Assembly: GCA_002727395.1 (NCBI GenBank)
Contig: PBWY01000006.1
Location: 8,810-14,838, forward strand
Source of the DNA: Rhodospirillales bacterium
GTDB taxonomy: Bacteria; Pseudomonadota; Alphaproteobacteria; MPNO01; UBA2964
DNA length: 6,029 nt
Reading direction: 5' to 3'
A program made the position numbers and the translations under genes. The notes beneath the pieces are model-generated. The model was not told where the DNA came from and searched no databases. It saw nothing but the letters and a program-made list of their open reading frames with translations. Shown piece by piece: positions 1 through 6,029 of this stretch; within the stretch, counting starts at the first letter, position 1; every line of letters begins with the position of its first letter.

Positions 1-882
1 AAGTTGGTCATGAAGTGATGTGGATTCGGGAATAAACCAAGGTGGTGTTGAAACTGCATCGATATCAATACGGTCTATTGTTCCTAGGTTTTGGTGTACA
101 TGAAGTAATAAAACCTTTGCGTGGATAACTCCTACGATATTATCTGGTTCACCTCTCCACAGTGGTATACGTGTGTAGGGGCTATTAACCACTTGTTTGA
201 TAATTTCATTTGTGGGCAAATCCGCATCCACCATAACTATATCTTGGCGGTGATGCATAACTTCACCGACATTAACCTCAGATAAATCTAATATAGAACG
301 AAGCATAAGACGTTCGCGTTGGACTGCAGGTTCATCACCCATATGTAGGTCAATGGCACCACGGAGTGTCTCTTCCGAAATAGCTAATTCGTCATCTGAG
401 TTAAATTTCTTCCTAAACGGGCGCAATGTGACAGAGATCAAAATATTTATGGTATGAGTAATTGGGGATAAAACAGCAACAACGTACTTAAATGTTGGTG
501 CAACTAAAAGTGCTAACCGGTCCGCATTGTGGAAGGCATATGTTTTTGGCATGACCTCGCCAAAAATTAGAACTAAGGCGGTCATGGCAATCGTTGCATA
601 AATTACACCAGCTTCACCAAAGAGTCCTATCATTAGACTGGTAGCTAAGGCAGAGGCTAAAATGTTGACGAGATTGTTGCCTAGTAAAATTGCTCCAATT
701 AATTTATCTCTATTAGAAAATAGTTTAGTTACAATAGCGGCGCGTCTGTTGCCGCGTTTTTGTAGAAGATGAATGCGTGGTTTTGATGCAGCTGTTAAAG
801 CGGTTTCCGATCCAGAAAAAATTCCAGAAACAATGAGCAATATAACAATACCACCAACGGTAGCGAGTGTTTCAGTCTCCAT
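1..882 (-). CDS. CNNM/CorC-type membrane protein with CBS domain (C-terminus off the window)
   Basis: The reading frame is open from an ATG at 882 down to base 1 and gives the first 294 residues of a protein of the HlyC/CorC (CNNM plus CBS) family, whose members usually have about 410-440 residues. The N-terminal membrane domain shows a hydrophobic segment at residues 9-23, the family motif FSGSETAL at 22-29, GNN at 68-70, and FGEVMPKT at 107-114, with more hydrophobic stretches at about 92-108 and 123-151. A cytoplasmic linker follows, then the first CBS repeat at about 206-260 (YTRIPLW at 236-242, then NIVGVIHAKVLL). The second CBS repeat and the CorC_HlyC domain should lie beyond the edge. 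Relatives are linked to divalent cation (Mg/Co) transport, but the substrate here is not known and the old label 'hemolysin' is misleading. AGGA lies 10 bases before the ATG. The gene starts 41 bases after aroB on the same strand, so it is probably co-transcribed. Confidence 0.9.
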   Translation of the reverse strand, partial: METETLATVGGIVILLIVSGIFSGSETALTAASKPRIHLLQKRGNRRAAIVTKLFSNRDKLIGAILLGNNLVNILASALATSLMIGLFGEAGVIYATIAMTALVLIFGEVMPKTYAFHNADRLALLVAPTFKYVVAVLSPITHTINILISVTLRPFRKKFNSDDELAISEETLRGAIDLHMGDEPAVQRERLMLRSILDLSEVNVGEVMHHRQDIVMVDADLPTNEIIKQVVNSPYTRIPLWRGEPDNIVGVIHAKVLLLHVHQNLGTIDRIDIDAVSTPPWFIPESTSLHDQL

Positions 883-923
883 TTCTCGGTTGTCCTATTA
901 AATACCTTTAAAATAATTCAACA

Positions 924-2057
924 TTATTCTATTGGGAATATTGAATTTTTTGCTCTTCGATTTAAAACTTCGATAACGCTGTCTCTTTCAACTTCTGAAG
1001 TGATAAAAGCATTACCAACACCACGTGTAAGAATGAAATTAAGTTGGCCATTTTTTACTTTCTTATCTCTTCGCATGTGGTCAAGTAAGACTTCGCTGTC
1101 GTAATTTCTTTCGAAAATGTCATCCAATTGGGTCGGTAGACCCATCGACAAAAAATGTTTTTGAACCCGCGTAGCTTCTTCCTTAGCACAAAAGCCCATT
1201 AATACCGATAGATCAAAAGCTAAAAGCATTCCAATTGCTACAGCCTCTCCATGAAGAAGGCGAGAATTGTAACCCATTTCTGCTTCCAGAGCATGACCAA
1301 ATGTGTGCCCAAAATTAAGAAGGGCACGGTTACCTGTTTCTTTTTCATCTTGATTCACAATTTTAGCTTTGGCCCTGCAGCTCTCCATAATCGCATATTT
1401 TTGGAGACCTTCATCTCCTTTGATTAAGGCTTCGCCATTTATCTCTAGCCATTCAAAAAATTTCTTATCTCCGATAATTCCATATTTAACTACCTCGGCA
1501 TATCCTGCTAGAAGCTCACGCTTTGGCAGTGTTGCCAAGACGCTTGTATCTATTAAAACACCCTTTGGTTGATAAAAGGTTCCAATTAAATTCTTTCCAT
1601 GTTCTGAATTCACCCCGGTTTTTCCTCCGACAGAACTATCCACCTGAGCTAAAAGAGTTGTTGGGATTTGGAAATAGTTTATTCCTCTTAAAATTATACT
1701 TGCTGCAAACCCCGCTAAATCACCTATAACACCCCCCCCAAAAGCTATTAGGCTAGTCGAGCGTTCAGGATTTTTATCGAGTATTTTTGAAATGATATTT
1801 TGAAAGTGACTAAATCGTTTTGTAGATTCACCCGGGGGTAGTGTGACAACAGAATAAGCTAGTTTTTCGGCATCTAAAGCATGAACAAGCTTAGTTAAAT
1901 GAAAATCGGCAACATTTTGGTCGGTTATTATTATTACCGAAGTGTTTTTAATTAAAGATGGAATAAATTGGCCTAAATTTTTAATTAAATTGCTACCTAT
2001 CACGATATTGTAACTTCGGTCTTGTAAATCCACTTTAAGAATATCAGGATTCTGCAT
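924..2057 (-). CDS. aroB: 3-dehydroquinate synthase
   Basis: This 377-residue protein is a complete AroB. It converts DAHP to 3-dehydroquinate, the second step of the cytoplasmic shikimate pathway, using NAD and a divalent metal. The N-terminal Rossmann-like NAD domain includes LPPGE at 73-77 and the glycine motif GGGVIGDLAGF at 107-117. VDSSVGGKTGVN at 139-150 and HGKN at 153-156 bind NAD and substrate. The three metal ligands expected from the family are present: E188 (in AEVVKYG), H251 (in NFGHTFGH) and H269 (in LHGEAV). Length is normal for the family. The ATG at 2057 sits 8 bases after AGGTAGGT. The gene lies 10 bases after aroK, so the operon pairs pathway steps two and five. An odd detail is an unbroken G8 run in the codons for the GGGV motif. 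No key residue is missing. Confidence 0.98.
   Translation of the reverse strand: MQNPDILKVDLQDRSYNIVIGSNLIKNLGQFIPSLIKNTSVIIITDQNVADFHLTKLVHALDAEKLAYSVVTLPPGESTKRFSHFQNIISKILDKNPERSTSLIAFGGGVIGDLAGFAASIILRGINYFQIPTTLLAQVDSSVGGKTGVNSEHGKNLIGTFYQPKGVLIDTSVLATLPKRELLAGYAEVVKYGIIGDKKFFEWLEINGEALIKGDEGLQKYAIMESCRAKAKIVNQDEKETGNRALLNFGHTFGHALEAEMGYNSRLLHGEAVAIGMLLAFDLSVLMGFCAKEEATRVQKHFLSMGLPTQLDDIFERNYDSEVLLDHMRRDKKVKNGQLNFILTRGVGNAFITSEVERDSVIEVLNRRAKNSIFPIE
1732..1739 (-). repeat. G8 homopolymer inside aroB
   Basis: Eight C on the plus strand form G8 on the coding strand. The run covers the codons GGG GGG GG(T) that encode the invariant glycines of the AroB NAD-binding motif. The frame is intact as read. 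A one-base slip would destroy the enzyme, so this is a possible mutation or sequencing-error hotspot in an otherwise AT-rich gene. Confidence 0.9.
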
Positions 2058-2065
2058 AATAGCTG

Positions 2066-2073
2066 ACCTACCT
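2066..2073 (-). promoter_or_regulatory. aroB ribosome binding site overlapping the aroK stop
   Basis: On the minus strand AGGTAGGT contains the TAG stop codon of aroK and lies 8 bases before the aroB ATG. Ribosomes ending aroK therefore finish on the aroB binding site, which suggests translational coupling (inference). It also supports the ATG at 2057 as the aroB start. Confidence 0.7.
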
Positions 2074-2622
2074 ATCTCGCATACTTACATTAAATGTTTC
2101 TAGAGCGCTGATGACCTGCTTTACAGTAATATCAGGTGCCTCATATCCGCTGTCTATGACAATGTCAGCTTGGCTGTAAGATGGGTATCGTTGGTTGATA
2201 AGTTGTTGGAGTTTTGCCCTTGGATTTGTATTCTTTAGCAGAGGTCGGTTATTACGACTTCTGGTGCGTGATAATAAAAGTTCAATATCAGCACGAATCC
2301 ATATAGAAATTGCATTTTTTTTAATACGTTCCCGCGTGTCTCTATTAACGAAGGCCCCACCTCCGGTTGCCAAAACGTGAATAGGTTCGTTTAAAAGTCT
2401 AGAAATTACCTTCTTCTCTCCATCACGAAATTTAGGCTCTCCATATAAATCGAAAATGTCGGATATCGAACATCCAGCTGCCTTTTCTATTTCATCATCT
2501 GCATCAACGAATGGCAAGTTAAGGGCATTTGCTAATCTTTGACCTATGCAGGTTTTTCCAGCCCCCATCAGTCCCACTAATACAATGGTTTTTGAAATTT
2601 CTGGTAAAAATTGTTGTTTCAT
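2068..2622 (-). CDS. aroK: shikimate kinase
   Basis: This 184-residue P-loop kinase phosphorylates shikimate with ATP to shikimate 3-phosphate, the fifth step of the shikimate pathway, in the cytoplasm. The Walker A motif is GLMGAGKT at 17-24. D40 and D42 (FVDADDEIE) match the Mg/shikimate-binding acidic motif, R66 (KFRDGE) the shikimate-binding arginine, and ATGGGA at 85-90 the glycine-rich substrate-binding motif. RPLL at 126-129 is the lid with its ATP-contacting arginine, and QRYPSY at 144-149 carries the C-terminal conserved arginine. Length is typical. A TAA codon directly precedes the ATG in frame, so no longer form is possible. No clear Shine-Dalgarno precedes this ATG; the upstream 18 bases are T-rich, suggesting a weak or leaderless-type start. 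It is the first gene of the left operon. An A8 run on the coding strand lies at 2315-2322. aroK and aroL are not separable by sequence alone; aroK is chosen because of linkage to aroB. Confidence 0.97.
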   Translation of the reverse strand: MKQQFLPEISKTIVLVGLMGAGKTCIGQRLANALNLPFVDADDEIEKAAGCSISDIFDLYGEPKFRDGEKKVISRLLNEPIHVLATGGGAFVNRDTRERIKKNAISIWIRADIELLLSRTRSRNNRPLLKNTNPRAKLQQLINQRYPSYSQADIVIDSGYEAPDITVKQVISALETFNVSMRDR

Positions 2623-2840
2623 TTATCAGTCAAAAAAATCTCAAGGCCTTTACCTTGTTGAAACAATTAACCATGAAAGATAAAATGCCTAAATTTTGTC
2701 ATGATTAAAGTATACTAATAATGATTTAGTCTGCGTTATTATCCATATGTTATATGCTATCAATAAAATGAGTTTTGATAAATATAAAGTATTGATTAAG
2801 GAAACTGTTTTTTAACCTGTAGGAATATTTGGTACTAAAT
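2623..2840. promoter_or_regulatory. divergent intergenic region with probable promoters for both operons
   Basis: These 218 AT-rich bases separate the aroK start (leftward) from the small membrane protein start (rightward), so both blocks are probably transcribed from here. The palindrome AGTATACT at 2709-2716 provides TATACT, close to the sigma-70 -10 consensus, on both strands. No good -35 box lies 16-18 bases from it on either strand. TTGTCA at 2696-2701 resembles a -35 box, but only the weak TAATGA (2719-2724) lies 17 bases downstream. A second rightward -10 candidate is TATAAA at 2783-2788. I see no convincing coding region or structured RNA here. Exact promoter positions are guesses. 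Confidence 0.4.
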
Positions 2841-2978
2841 ATGCGTCTAAATCTTTTAATATTAATTAGTCTTCTTGTTTTAATATTAGGTTCTGTTGCC
2901 TTTTTTCTAATATGGGAAATTCCCGCTCCAACTACAAATATAGAAAAGATATTGCCTGATGAACGGTTTCCCAAATAA
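2841..2978 (+). CDS. small single-span membrane protein, unknown function
   Basis: An ATG at 2841 opens a 45-residue frame ending at TAA 2976-2978. Residues 4-24 are almost wholly hydrophobic (L, I, V, F, with G17, S18 and A20) and form one membrane helix or an uncleaved signal anchor. They are followed by W25-E26-IPAPT and a short polar tail ending in LPDERFPK. With R2 before the helix, the tail is probably periplasmic, where the proline-rich segment could contact a partner. AGGA at 2821-2824 lies 16 bases before the ATG, further than usual; a TTG at 2829 is an in-frame alternative. Its last 20 bases overlap the start of the next gene in another frame, which suggests translational coupling and a shared role. 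It is the first gene of the right block. I cannot name a family. Its reality rests on the clean TM-plus-tail design and its position. Confidence 0.72.
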   Translation: MRLNLLILISLLVLILGSVAFFLIWEIPAPTTNIEKILPDERFPK

Positions 2979-4809
2979 AAAACTTATATTTTCGGTCTGC
3001 TTGGTTAGTTGCATTACATTTTTACTGGGACCAAAAGTACCTACTGTTGTTGCCGAGTCTTTAGAGTTAAATGAAGCACCCAAATTTTTGAAGTTACAGG
3101 CTAAAAATACTCCTATCCAACTGGTTCCAAAAAAAACTGATTCAAAAAAGAGAAAAGTGGGACATGGAGCTGCAAACCAAGATCAACCTATAGGGTACAG
3201 ACCTATTTCGCCATCCGGAAGAGTCAATACTCCTGTTGCTGTGCACAACTTGAAAGAATTAGATAGGGATTCGATAGGCCTTCTTGATGATAGTCAGGGT
3301 GGTTTAGGGGCAGATATGTGGTTAGGCATTAGCCGCTCCTTTGTTACAAGATTGTTGGCCTTATTACCGTCCCGAATTAATTCACCAATAATGCGTAATC
3401 TAATGAAACGATTACTTTTGACTGAGGCCGTTGCTCCAAAAAATAATAAGTTAGAACCTGCACTCTTGCCATTGAGAATAGGTGCGTTATTTGAAATCGG
3501 AGATTTGGAGTCCGCCCTAGCATTAATTTCTTTAACATCGAATCGAACATCTGAGGAAGGTTTAGCCCGTATCGGAATAGATGGGCGTCTATTTGGGAAC
3601 GATACTGCAGGAGCTTGCCAATTAGTGCAGGTACACAGTGATCAATTCAAAGGAGTTTACTGGCAAAAAGCTGCTGCCTTTTGTCTTGCTATGGCTGGTA
3701 AAACGGCACAAGCAAATCTAATCTCTGATGTTCTAGCAGAGAAAACAAATTCTCTACACCCTGCATTTTTCTCTGCAATGGATAAACTTTCCGGAGCAGC
3801 AAGTCCGAAAATAATTAGTTTAAAAAGTCCTTCCGCTTTAATGTTATCGCTGATGCGTTCCGCAGGTTTGATTTTGCCTGAAGATGTGGTTGAAGAAGCC
3901 ACCCCTTCGGCGCTCCGTTCTATAAGTTTAAGTCCAAATGCACCTGTTAAGGTCCGTCTTGCAGCAGGAGAATTGGCAAGAGGACTAGGAGTAATCGGTT
4001 CCAAGCGTCTTGGAGAAATTTATAATGCTATAGATTCAGATTCGACTTTGATAACTAATCCTATTAAATACCTGTCGGAAAATTGGGGACCTACGGGTCG
4101 TGCTATATTGGCACAAATAGTTGAAAAGCAGGAAGATACCGTCGAACGTGCAAAACTTATTGATGGAGCCCTTAAATTAGCTCAAAAAAAAGGTGAATGG
4201 AAAATTACAGCACTAGCTATTGTCCCCTATGTTGAGACTATAAAACCTACTGCAGAATTAGCTTGGTTTTCTGGTACTGCCGCTAGAATATTCATAGCTA
4301 CTGGGAATTACAAATCGGCCCGAGCCTGGCTTGAATCTTCGAAAGACCGAGAGACGAAATTGAGTGATAGGATGGACCTTTATCCGTTAGTAACATTAAT
4401 TACTAAAGATGATGTTGCTAAAGTTCAAGTAGTTGAATTGAGGGGCTGGTGGAAAACACAAAATGTTTTAGGTAATCGCGGTTTATCAAAGGCAAGAACC
4501 TTTTTTAGTCTTTTAAATGCCATGGGTGTATCAATACCCTCAGATCTTTGGGCGGAGGTCTTAGATGACGGGAAACCGATAAAAGAGATTGGACCAAAGG
4601 CCACTATAAGAAATGCATTATCTCAGGCCGCTGAAAATGGCAGTCGTGGCGCAACTGTAGCCATGACCTTGATAGCACTCGGTGAACGAGGAACACTAGA
4701 TCAAAATCTGTTTGCGGTCGAAATGTCGATCAAAGCGTTAAGGCGTATCGGGTTGAAACAGGAGGCCCGAGCTATAGCATTGGAAACGGCGGTCGGGGCA
4801 GGTTTATAG
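2959..4809 (+). CDS. large exported helical-repeat-like protein, unknown function
   Basis: This 616-residue protein begins with KK at 7-8, a hydrophobic stretch at about 9-24, and VVA at 30-32, a good signal peptidase I site after A32. LVSC at 15-18 also fits a lipobox, so a lipoprotein is possible. After export, a basic, low-complexity linker (about 50-95, with KKTDSKKRKV at 58-67) leads to DSIGLLDDSQGGLGADMW at 104-121. From about 125 to the end the protein is Ala/Leu-rich and looks all helical. Segments such as LEPALLPLRIGALFEIGDLE (165-184) and ATGNYKSARAWLES (447-460) resemble TPR-type helical hairpins, but I cannot assign a named repeat. Only four cysteines occur: two in the signal region (14, 18) and two at 220 and 242. 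No catalytic motif is seen. It starts within the small membrane gene with only a weak binding site, so it is probably coupled to it. A periplasmic scaffold or interaction role is inference. Confidence 0.85.
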   Translation: MNGFPNKKLIFSVCLVSCITFLLGPKVPTVVAESLELNEAPKFLKLQAKNTPIQLVPKKTDSKKRKVGHGAANQDQPIGYRPISPSGRVNTPVAVHNLKELDRDSIGLLDDSQGGLGADMWLGISRSFVTRLLALLPSRINSPIMRNLMKRLLLTEAVAPKNNKLEPALLPLRIGALFEIGDLESALALISLTSNRTSEEGLARIGIDGRLFGNDTAGACQLVQVHSDQFKGVYWQKAAAFCLAMAGKTAQANLISDVLAEKTNSLHPAFFSAMDKLSGAASPKIISLKSPSALMLSLMRSAGLILPEDVVEEATPSALRSISLSPNAPVKVRLAAGELARGLGVIGSKRLGEIYNAIDSDSTLITNPIKYLSENWGPTGRAILAQIVEKQEDTVERAKLIDGALKLAQKKGEWKITALAIVPYVETIKPTAELAWFSGTAARIFIATGNYKSARAWLESSKDRETKLSDRMDLYPLVTLITKDDVAKVQVVELRGWWKTQNVLGNRGLSKARTFFSLLNAMGVSIPSDLWAEVLDDGKPIKEIGPKATIRNALSQAAENGSRGATVAMTLIALGERGTLDQNLFAVEMSIKALRRIGLKQEARAIALETAVGAGL

Positions 4810-4815
4810 AGGAGA
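4808..4815 (+). promoter_or_regulatory. strong Shine-Dalgarno without a standard start codon behind it
   Basis: AGAGGAGA directly overlaps the stop codon of the exported-protein gene and is the best ribosome binding site in the right block. From 4816 to 4872 no ATG, GTG or TTG occurs in any frame. In the recombinase frame, ATT codons lie at 4819 and 4825, at 4 and 10 bases from AGGAG. The site suggests that the recombinase starts at a rare ATT codon, or that an original ATG at 4819 has been altered by mutation or base-call error. Confidence 0.6.
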
Positions 4816-4872
4816 TCCATTCTTATTACAGACGCAAGAAAAAAAGAAACTAAAGCTAAGGTTCCTGTAAAG

Positions 4873-5985
4873 TTGGCATTTCTTGAGAGGTTAACCGCTG
4901 AACTCGGATCCGCAAAAAATACCATAAATTCTTATCGTCGAGATTTAGAATTATTTGAAGATGTTTTAAAAGAAAAGATTTCTAATTTAGATAAAATAAA
5001 AGCAGATCCTATAGGTCAACGTTCTTCAAAATTATCTCAAAACAAACAAAAAGAAACAGATACTTTGAAAGAATTGAGAGATTTACAGCTTCTCTTTGAA
5101 GATGACTTAAAAAAAGAGGAAATTTGTAATCTGAAGAAGAAAGCTAAAAATAATTCTTTGGAGGCTATCAGAGTTTCTAGCGAGTTTGTTCGGGAGTTTA
5201 TGGCTTTAAGCCCCAAAAAAAACAAAAAAAAAGAGGCGGCTTACAAAAACACAAAAGAGAATGTTGCAAACCCAAACACTATGCGTCGCCGCTTATCAGT
5301 TTTACGCCATTACTTTCGCTTTATGGTTTCAGAAAAACTTATAGAAAATGATCCAACAAAACATATTTATTTTCCACGTCGAGGCAGTCGTCGTCCTAAA
5401 TATTTGAAAGAACCAGAAATTAAGAAACTAATTGAGGCGGCACGACCGACTCTTAAATCCAGTTTTCGCGAAGTTAGGCTCTATACATTAGTTGAAATAT
5501 TATATGCGACAGGTTTACGGGTATCTGAGCTTGTTGGGTTGCCAATAGCGGCTTTGGAGCGTGACCTATCAATTGTAACCTTAAAAGGTAAGGGTGGCAA
5601 AGAACGAATTGTCCCGTTGGGGGATCCGGCGAGGGATGCTATCGAGATTTGGCGTGACAAACGAAAACATTTTATCAAGAATTCTCACTCTATTTGGTTA
5701 TTTCCAAATGACAAATCTGAGAAGGATGAGCACTTACCAAGATATGTATTTGCCTATGAGCTTAACAAGCTAGCAGAAGATTGCCTTAAGAAAAAAGTGT
5801 CACCACACTTTTTACGACATTCGTTTGCGACGCATTTATTAGCAAACAATGCTGATCTTCGAACAATTCAAGAATTGCTCGGGCATACGGATATTTCCAC
5901 AACTCAAATTTATACTCATATTCTGGAAGAACGTTTAAAAAAGACTGTTCAAAACTTTCATCCAATGGCAAAAGATTCTATATAA
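4873..5985 (+). CDS. xerD: XerD-type site-specific tyrosine recombinase with enlarged N-terminal domain
   Basis: This is a complete tyrosine recombinase that, with XerC, resolves chromosome dimers at dif near the replication terminus. Counted from TTG 4873 (370 residues), the catalytic set is R216 (TGLRVSEL), K240 (KGKGGKER), H312 and R315 (PHFLRH), H338 (LLGHTD) and nucleophile Y347 (TTQIYTH). The spacings from R216 onward match E. coli XerD. LGHTDISTTQIYTH favours XerD over XerC. The N-terminal DNA-binding domain begins with YRRDLELF (21-28) but is unusually long: Y21 to R216 is 195 residues against 119 in E. coli XerD. The extra residues are lysine-rich, at about 34-94 and 113-134. The start is uncertain. 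TTG 4873 has only AAGG 11 bases upstream and would clip the first helix. An ATT start at 4819, behind AGAGGAGA, would add 18 residues (388 in all). It is probably co-transcribed with the genes before and after it. Confidence 0.93.
   Translation: MAFLERLTAELGSAKNTINSYRRDLELFEDVLKEKISNLDKIKADPIGQRSSKLSQNKQKETDTLKELRDLQLLFEDDLKKEEICNLKKKAKNNSLEAIRVSSEFVREFMALSPKKNKKKEAAYKNTKENVANPNTMRRRLSVLRHYFRFMVSEKLIENDPTKHIYFPRRGSRRPKYLKEPEIKKLIEAARPTLKSSFREVRLYTLVEILYATGLRVSELVGLPIAALERDLSIVTLKGKGGKERIVPLGDPARDAIEIWRDKRKHFIKNSHSIWLFPNDKSEKDEHLPRYVFAYELNKLAEDCLKKKVSPHFLRHSFATHLLANNADLRTIQELLGHTDISTTQIYTHILEERLKKTVQNFHPMAKDSI
5215..5232 (+). repeat. A8-C-A9 homopolymer tract inside xerD
   Basis: Eight A (5215-5222), one C, then nine A (5224-5232) encode a lysine-rich part of the second insertion (PKKNKKKE, about residues 114-121). 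The tract is a likely site of polymerase slippage. A frameshift here would remove the whole catalytic domain, so any slippage would switch the recombinase off. Confidence 0.85.
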
Positions 5986-6021
5986 GTTTTGCAAGCAAGG
6001 ATATTTAGTGCAGAGGAATAT

Positions 6022-6029
6022 ATGCCAAG
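6022..6029 (+). CDS. start of next gene, possibly acetyl-CoA carboxylase alpha subunit
   Basis: An ATG at 6022 follows AGAGGA (6012-6017) at good spacing, so a new gene almost certainly starts here. Only Met-Pro and two bases of the third codon are visible, so the product cannot be read. In many alphaproteobacteria xerD is followed by accA, and accA proteins there often begin with a short Met-Pro-type start, so accA is my guess from gene order alone. The 36 bases between xerD and this ATG hold no terminator-like hairpin, which suggests one transcript. Confidence 0.4.

Noticed and set aside
1369..1729. Two plus-strand open frames of 67 and 68 residues
   Set aside because: They lie antisense to aroB, whose motifs are clear; they are by-products of its coding sequence.
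2195..2380. A 61-residue plus-strand open frame
   Set aside because: It is antisense to aroK and has no recognisable features.
2642..2672. Short inverted repeats (CAAGG/CCTTG and TTGTT/AACAA) near the aroK start
   Set aside because: Stems are only five pairs, AT-rich and lack a following T run in a useful place, so neither a terminator nor a riboswitch can be supported.
2750..2974. A 74-residue minus-strand open frame in and beyond the intergenic region
   Set aside because: It is mostly antisense to the small membrane protein and the start of the exported-protein gene, with a basic, family-less composition. The plus-strand frame there encodes a coherent membrane helix.
3657..4004. A 115-residue minus-strand open frame
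   Set aside because: It is wholly antisense to the exported-protein gene, whose frame is continuous with a signal peptide. The antisense product shows no domain or good binding site.
4701..4925. A 74-residue minus-strand open frame spanning the exported-protein/xerD junction
   Set aside because: It is antisense to two better-supported genes and has no family features.
5037..5971. Three short minus-strand open frames inside xerD
   Set aside because: They are antisense to a recombinase with all catalytic residues intact; the phenylalanine and serine richness merely mirrors the lysine-rich A tracts.
4873..5985. Recombinase as an integrase of a mobile element or integron
   Set aside because: Motifs and spacing match XerD, it is embedded in conserved housekeeping gene order, and there is no tRNA, attachment repeat or cargo next to it.

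Overview
This is an AT-rich stretch of what looks like an alphaproteobacterial chromosome. The main argument is gene order: two divergent blocks, aroK-aroB-(CNNM/CorC-type membrane protein) to the left and (small membrane protein)-(large exported protein)-xerD-(probably accA) to the right. That combination is familiar from alphaproteobacteria (established knowledge, recalled and not searched). The low GC, long homopolymer runs, tight spacing and overlapping genes suggest a compact, AT-rich and perhaps marine or host-associated lineage, but the sequence alone does not fix the genus.

Left block, minus strand (about 2622 down to 1). Shikimate kinase (aroK, 2068-2622) is followed after 10 bases by 3-dehydroquinate synthase (aroB, 924-2057). 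After a further 41 bases comes a CNNM/CBS-domain membrane protein (1-882) that runs off the window edge. The aroB ribosome binding site overlaps the aroK stop codon, so the two shikimate-pathway enzymes are probably made from one transcript.

Centre (2623-2840). This 218-base AT-rich intergenic region must hold the promoters for both blocks. It contains a palindromic AGTATACT that gives a -10-like TATACT on each strand.

Right block, plus strand (2841 to the end). A 45-residue single-span membrane protein (2841-2978) overlaps by 20 bases the start of a 616-residue exported, helix-rich protein of unknown function (2959-4809). This is followed by a complete XerD-type tyrosine recombinase (4873-5985, possibly starting at 4819). 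A new ribosome binding site and ATG at the very end (6022) mark the next gene, by context probably accA.

I see no mobile element, CRISPR array, tRNA or rRNA, and no clear new multi-gene system. The most unusual points concern the recombinase. Its best Shine-Dalgarno sequence is followed by no ATG, GTG or TTG for nearly 60 bases. Its N-terminal DNA-binding domain carries about 76 extra, lysine-rich residues compared with E. coli XerD. The coding sequence for one of these insertions contains an A8-C-A9 run. The small overlapping membrane protein and the uncharacterised exported protein are the other items worth following up.
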